DNA of 64,000 bases from Lutraria lutraria. Its lineage: Eukaryota; Mollusca; Bivalvia; Venerida; Mactridae. A program made the translations under genes and the position numbers. Below are positions 59,640 through 64,000 of the stretch, one piece after another. Where the stretch lies: assembly GCA_964023205.1 (NCBI GenBank), contig OZ026845.1, positions 1,436,001 to 1,500,000 of the forward strand. Reading direction: 5' to 3'. Numbering within the stretch: the first letter of the stretch is position 1; each line of letters opens with the position of its first letter. Under the pieces are notes generated by a model. It searched no databases. It was given only the letters and a program-made list of their open reading frames with translations, and was not told where the DNA came from.

Positions 59640-60183
59640 AATATTTCTTTATCTGGCCCAATAAATTCCAAAGAGTGTCAGTCAAGTGTTATAAATATGG
59701 AGTATTGTTTGTCCGTTCAAGTTATTCGCATATCCCTGACCTAGACTCCATTCATTTGACAAAGTATATCAATTTACAGACTGAATCCTTCATTTATCAA
59801 ATCAGTTGTTCAAGTCACCAGCTTCTTGCCCCAATAAAACTATCAATATTTTTTGTATTGATACGAAAATGTTTATGTTTGATTTCATGATGTATGTTGA
59901 CTTACAAATGAACTATATTTCATACTATACACCTTCTCCGCCAGATTCTGTCCTGTCCTCATTTTCTCTGTTGTCCCTCTTGATTTCTTCTTACATTTAT
60001 AATACATAAATCATTATCTAAACTGACTTGCTTATCTACCTTTCTTATAATAATGTACTATAATTACTAAAGCCTATTTTTGCCACTTAATTGTTACTGT
60101 CATATGAAAATTGTATTGTGTTATTTGTATATTCATATGGGCCTATGGCTTACTGAAATTTGAAATAAACTATCTATCTATCT
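59640..60183 (+). mobile_element. LINE 3' end
   Basis: The frame FIYQISCSSHQLLAPIKLSI then FFVLIRKC (59790-59873) resembles the F(I)..ISSSN...VK.LS.F ending seen at 13.1 kb. The tail is GGGCCTATGGCTTACTGAA then ATTTGAAATAAAC and a (CTAT)n repeat, like the 13.7-kb LINE tail. The 5' boundary is uncertain, and ORFs at 59131-59639 may or may not belong to it. Confidence 0.5.
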
Positions 60184-60265
60184 ACTACATCCAATACAAT
60201 GGATATTTTTTCTCAATGCTGTCCATTCCATTTTTTTTTTTTTGGATAGTAAATCGACACCACTA

Positions 60266-60443
60266 CAGTGCAACCTTCCTTCAACATCCACCAATGTGAA
60301 GGACAAAAATGGCTGTTGAAAGCAGGAGGTTTTGTTGAGAGGGTGAAATAATAGAGCAAAACGTCAATTTGGAGTGCTAGTATACTGGCTGTAACAGGGA
60401 GTTGGCTGTTGTTCTGAGGGGACCGTTCATGGGGGCTACACTG
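60266..60443 (-). mobile_element. Pogo/Tigger-like MITE, copy H (divergent subfamily)
   Basis: From CTA|CAGTGCAACCTTCCTTCA to GGGGGCTACACTG|TA. The interior (GAGAGGGTGAAATAATAGAG) is related to, but clearly different from, copies A-G. Confidence 0.7.
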
Positions 60444-60449
60444 TAATTG

Positions 60450-62020
60450 TATTTACTAAATGTTTCACTTTGACGTAACCCCACCTGTTGTTGTTGAAGC
60501 CAATCATATCAAATGCGTTTAATTTTTAAATATACATGCGTCATGAATTCAGAATGCATCGATGATTAAAACTTTAATTTCAAGACATAAGAAATAAGAA
60601 ATAAAAAAATCAGATTATTTAAAATTGTAATTAAAGAACAGTGCAATGCACGCTCTGTATTACATGTTCGTGTCTACATTTGGAATTAGAATTTGTCGTA
60701 TGGGATTACCGGATCTATATGCAAATGCATGACATTTTCGTGATTTTATGTTTCCATTTACGTAGCTCGACAATTCAATTTTTTTATTTCATTCTTCAGA
60801 AATACTTGGTAAATGTTAAATTCTCTGCTTAAATTCGTATTTTGTTTCAAAAGAATGGCTCAGGATGATAATAACCACTCATAAACAGTTCTTACAATAA
60901 TCTCTCTTTTAAACAAACATTTAACGAATGTTTCTGAGATTTTAACATAGCGACGAATTTTAAAATGGACAATAAAAGATTCCAAAATGTTAATAGACAA
61001 TAGTTCACATTTTTTGCAACATATGACTACTACTTAGTGAGTGAGTTTGTAGCAGGAAGGACAGCTATCGGTTGAGGATCTTGGTACCGTACTGCATGCC
61101 AGTGTGAGAGAAATCTGAAACGGCAACGCAAAATGATTTTTTTTCTGAATATTGAACAGGAACGGCAACTGCTTTTTCTGTGAATAATTAGTAAGAACGG
61201 CAACTTTGGGTGTATTTTTTTCTCTGAATATAGAAAAGCACGATAACTCTGGACGATTATTTTTTAACTGATTGATGCAAAGGAACGAGAATTACTGGTG
61301 AAATTAATATGTGAATATTGAATACAAATAACGTCGTCAAATAATGACATCAGTCTTTTAACTCTTTAGCGACAACGACTGGACATTTTCCTTAATCAAT
61401 AAACATTTCTTTTCCAATATTCACAATATTGTTTTTAAATATTTGAACTAAGACAATGCATACTACAGATTTCTTAACAATATAAAAGATTTACAAAGAG
61501 ACGTCGACAATTTAATAATCTCTCTAAATAGAAGGTGATTTTTGTCGTCTGCGTCTGTTTTACATATCTAATCTTGTTTGATGTGAAGAAGGTACCATTA
61601 AACCCCGTTTGATTTAAATTCATTCCAACAAGATCTTTTTTTTTCTTCACGTGTCAATCACGTGAGTGTAAAATATAGCTGTCATGTAACTAATGTCAGG
61701 AGACGCTGTTCCCCGTGAAACAAATGAAGAACACGACATTTACCGGTGTACCACTCATAAATTCATCCCGTATTATGTCTGAAGACTGACATATAATCTA
61801 CTATATTTGTAATACACTTATTTACGTCTAAATTGTCGATATAAACAAAACAATTCCGAATAGTTTATTAGGATCTGGATAATATTGTGCCTATCGAATA
61901 TTCTCGATTGTCCCGAAAAATAATGTGACGCAGAATCTTGTCTTTCTTACAAAGGGCTCTTGTGAAGTTTTTTATACAATCAAACCTACGAACAATGCCT
62001 GTAACAGAAAGCGGATGAAT
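60450..62020. other. No gene seen
   Basis: AT-rich sequence; no supported exon or repeat pair. Confidence 0.45.
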
Positions 62021-62025
62021 ATCAT

Positions 62026-62530
62026 CAAGGACTTATATACATACATGGATTCGCAACTGCTAAAAATAGATCAAACGATATCGTTCAGCGATTCCACAAT
62101 GCATTGCTATATACTCGGCAATGTCCGACAGCTGTATTTGGGTGTTTACGAATTTGATTATACTAATAAAACTCTGGCAATTGGGCACGGGAAATTGGTA
62201 AAGGATGTAACAAATTCCTTAAAGATATTGAGATACATTTATAATCCACAAAGTCTAAGTATAAGCATCGAAAAAGGCATCAGTCGAACATTTTAAATTC
62301 CAAGATGGCGGACATCTATTATAATCCTTTCGTCTCCGAGATTAAACATTCGGAATACCACGGATATTTTCGCTGTTATTATCATTCGGATATCACGGAT
62401 TTTTTCGTATTTTCGCTTTTGTAAACAATAGCTTGTATTCCCGTTGATTCACGTCTTATTATCGCGGGATTTGATTACTTTAAACTGTTAATACGGAAGT
62501 TGCGAATCCATGTATGTATATAAGTCCTTG
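62026..62530. mobile_element. TIR DNA element (8-bp TSD), unnested copy
   Basis: TIRs CAAGGACTTATATACATACA (left) and TGTATGTATATAAGTCCTTG (right) extend inward to GGATTCGCAA. The right flank is ATATCATC; the left has ATATCAT, one C lost. It is a close relative of 6769-8524 without the 1.2-kb inner insertion. Confidence 0.88.
62045..62296 (+). CDS. 83-codon ORF inside the TIR element, unknown function
   Basis: ATG lies within the left TIR. The protein starts MDSQLLKIDQTISFSDST, continues ILGNVRQLYLGVYEFDYT and ends NPQSLSISIEKGISRTF. The frame is also open upstream of the element. The 6.8-kb copy has the same sequence with one stop and a 2-bp frameshift, but several differences in the second half are synonymous (GTA/GTT, TCC/TCA, ATC/ATT). 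It matches no transposase motif I know. It could be a captured exon or a chance ORF. Confidence 0.35.
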   Translation: MDSQLLKIDQTISFSDSTMHCYILGNVRQLYLGVYEFDYTNKTLAIGHGKLVKDVTNSLKILRYIYNPQSLSISIEKGISRTF

Positions 62531-62747
62531 ATATCATCTTTTATTATTTTTTATCTTTTCGGCACACCTTAGCCGACTACGTCCGATGGAGGCGCGGGAT
62601 CGACCGAGGTAATCCGAGTGAGGGTCAATTACACCAGTAGCGCTAAATGATCTTTATCTTTAGTGGCAGATATCCAGCCAAAATGTCCATAAACATCACC
62701 TTTGAAAATGTCTGAACAAAGATGAAAATTGTAGTCCTTTACCGAAC

Positions 62748-63048
62748 TACCGAGCCAAGTACTTTGCCTAACATTACAGGAAAATATGTGCGGTGTGTAT
62801 CGGTGCGGTGTGTATGAGTGCGGTGTGTATGGGTGCGGTGTGTATGGTGCGGTGTGTATCGGCGCGGTGTGTATGGGTGCGGTGTGTATCGGTGCGGTGT
62901 GTATCGGCGCGGTGTGTATGGGTGCGATGTGTATGGGTGCGGTGTGCATCCGGGTGCTTCACACTAAGCACGATAAAGAACCAGGAAAAACGATTCGAAA
63001 TAAGACTCTCTGTGACGGCACTGAGATGACCACATCTGTTAAACAAAC
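62748..63048 (+). mobile_element. SINE 3' module carrying a minisatellite
   Basis: From CTACCGAGCCAAGTACTTTG to GCACGATAAAGAACCAGG, then GTGACGGCACTGAGATGACC and TGTTAAACAAACAG. The internal 62788-62950 array is an expansion inside this copy; the 56.0-kb copy lacks it. Confidence 0.6.
62788..62950. repeat. 16-bp minisatellite, about ten units
   Basis: The unit is GGTGCGGTGTGTATCG or GGTGCGGTGTGTATGG. It gives false ORFs of repeated HTAPI/HTHRT on the minus strand and CGAVCI type on the plus strand. Confidence 0.92.
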
Positions 63049-63049
63049 A

Positions 63050-64000
63050 GATAAACGAAACGAACAGTGAACATTGCACGTCATGACGACTGAAGAGTCA
63101 ACAAAACTCCTCCATATTTTTAGAATATTTATTGTACGATTTTTCAGTTTATTATGTAACTTGCATGTACTTATTAATTACTCGCCCTCTTATATACTAG
63201 TACATATACGTCTAATACGGCTTTTTGGTTCATTACGCCGATACACTTTTTCATTTTACTTAACCATTTTCATGCACAAAGACGTTACTTCTGCGATATT
63301 ACTGTGTGAATAAAACAAGAAATTATAGTCTTTCTACAGCATTAACAGTATGTTAGTTTATGGTGTGCACTGCTGCGCAACGCAAAAAATTTGATAAAAT
63401 TCTCCATGGAATGCATTCTTGGGTTTAATTGAATTTCTCTAGTGAAGAGTAGCAAAGTGAAAACACGATTAGTAGAAGATTCGGATTGTTTCTGTATTGT
63501 TCGCTCTATTACCATTTTTGTCACCAATACGACTTATTCAAACCTGAATGTTCACATTTTAGTTAAAACAAACAGAATATTCCGTGACACCGATCCATCG
63601 ATTTTGTTAATTTATAACACGGTGCAGAGATATGTTCGTAAATTAGGCAAATAAAATAGATACAAATGTACTATATTTCTATTTACATCCCCAAAACATG
63701 TAAATTTTCTAGGTCGGCAAAACTTTAAAAAAAATTAGTTGATATATTATTTTATGAAAATGATATTATTAGCAAGAAAAAACATACTTAGACAAAAAAG
63801 TCAAGGATCGGCAGAAAAAAAATTGGGTCGAGTTAGTGGAGAAAAGAAATATATTACACTACGCTTAAAAAGGCAATTGAGATAAATGTTGATCATACAC
63901 TAGTTCCCGGTCCTTCCATGTTGCACGGCAAGCCAACGGGAACCATTTCAGGTTGGTCAGTGTATGCACTATCAAGACCTGTTGCAGATTCTATGGAATT
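63050..64000. other. No gene seen
   Basis: AT-rich to the window end. CTAGTTCCCGGTCCTTCCATG near 63901 resembles, inverted, the GGGAACCAG repeat. No supported exon. Confidence 0.4.

Noticed and set aside
62629..63079. ORFs of repeated HTAPI or HTHRT and Cys-Gly-Val-Tyr
   Set aside because: They are translations of the 16-bp array inside a SINE copy.

Overview
This is an AT-rich animal nuclear sequence made mostly of introns, intergenic DNA and short transposable elements. GT-AG spliced exons, tRNA-derived SINEs, decayed LINE 3' ends and many small terminal-inverted-repeat (TIR) elements show that it is eukaryotic. The repeat types, such as SINE tails ending in GTTAAACAAC and frequent MITEs and minisatellites, resemble those of molluscs, probably a bivalve. 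That placement is inference. There are no bacterial operons, rRNA genes, CRISPR arrays or intact viral genomes.

The one gene I can name is at the left end. Four exons on the minus strand (3729 down to 1004) splice in frame to give the first 79 residues of an ARB2A (FAM172A) homologue; the rest of the gene lies beyond base 1. Its introns hold a 16-bp minisatellite, a perfect foldback, a SINE and members of two other repeat families.

From about 5 to 16 kb the sequence is stacked mobile DNA. A 1.76-kb TIR element with an 8-bp target duplication (6769-8524) carries a second TIR element (7133-8368) nested inside it, also with an 8-bp duplication. Next come an element with doubled TIR motifs (8551-9548), a 60-bp tandem array continuous with a LINE 3' end (10690-11212), and a LINE C-terminal remnant (12955-13722).

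At 18.3 kb a plus-strand gene seems to begin. A signal-peptide exon (18291-18330) is followed by a short cysteine-rich exon (18687-18751), and further isolated exon candidates lie at 24.1, 27.0 and 31.5 kb. I could not join them into one model or name the product. A minus-strand ORF at 22069-22246 could be a small secreted peptide or a first exon.

The rest, to 64 kb, has no confident gene. It holds eight copies of one pogo/Tigger-like MITE family starting CAGTGCAACCTCTC, a TTAA-target element (48436-48941), a foldback with duplication GATTCACC (39167-39545), a mariner-like MITE (37195-37803), an unusual element packed with AAAACGTTTT palindromes (52007-52879), and a second, unnested copy of the 6.8-kb element (62026-62530). 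That copy serves as the empty site for the nested insertion and carries an intact 83-codon ORF. A 23-bp end-to-end remnant of the same family lies at 44524-44546. The most novel items are this TIR family, the AACGTT-array element and a repeat with a conserved reading frame found at 13.7, 49.9 and 57.8 kb.
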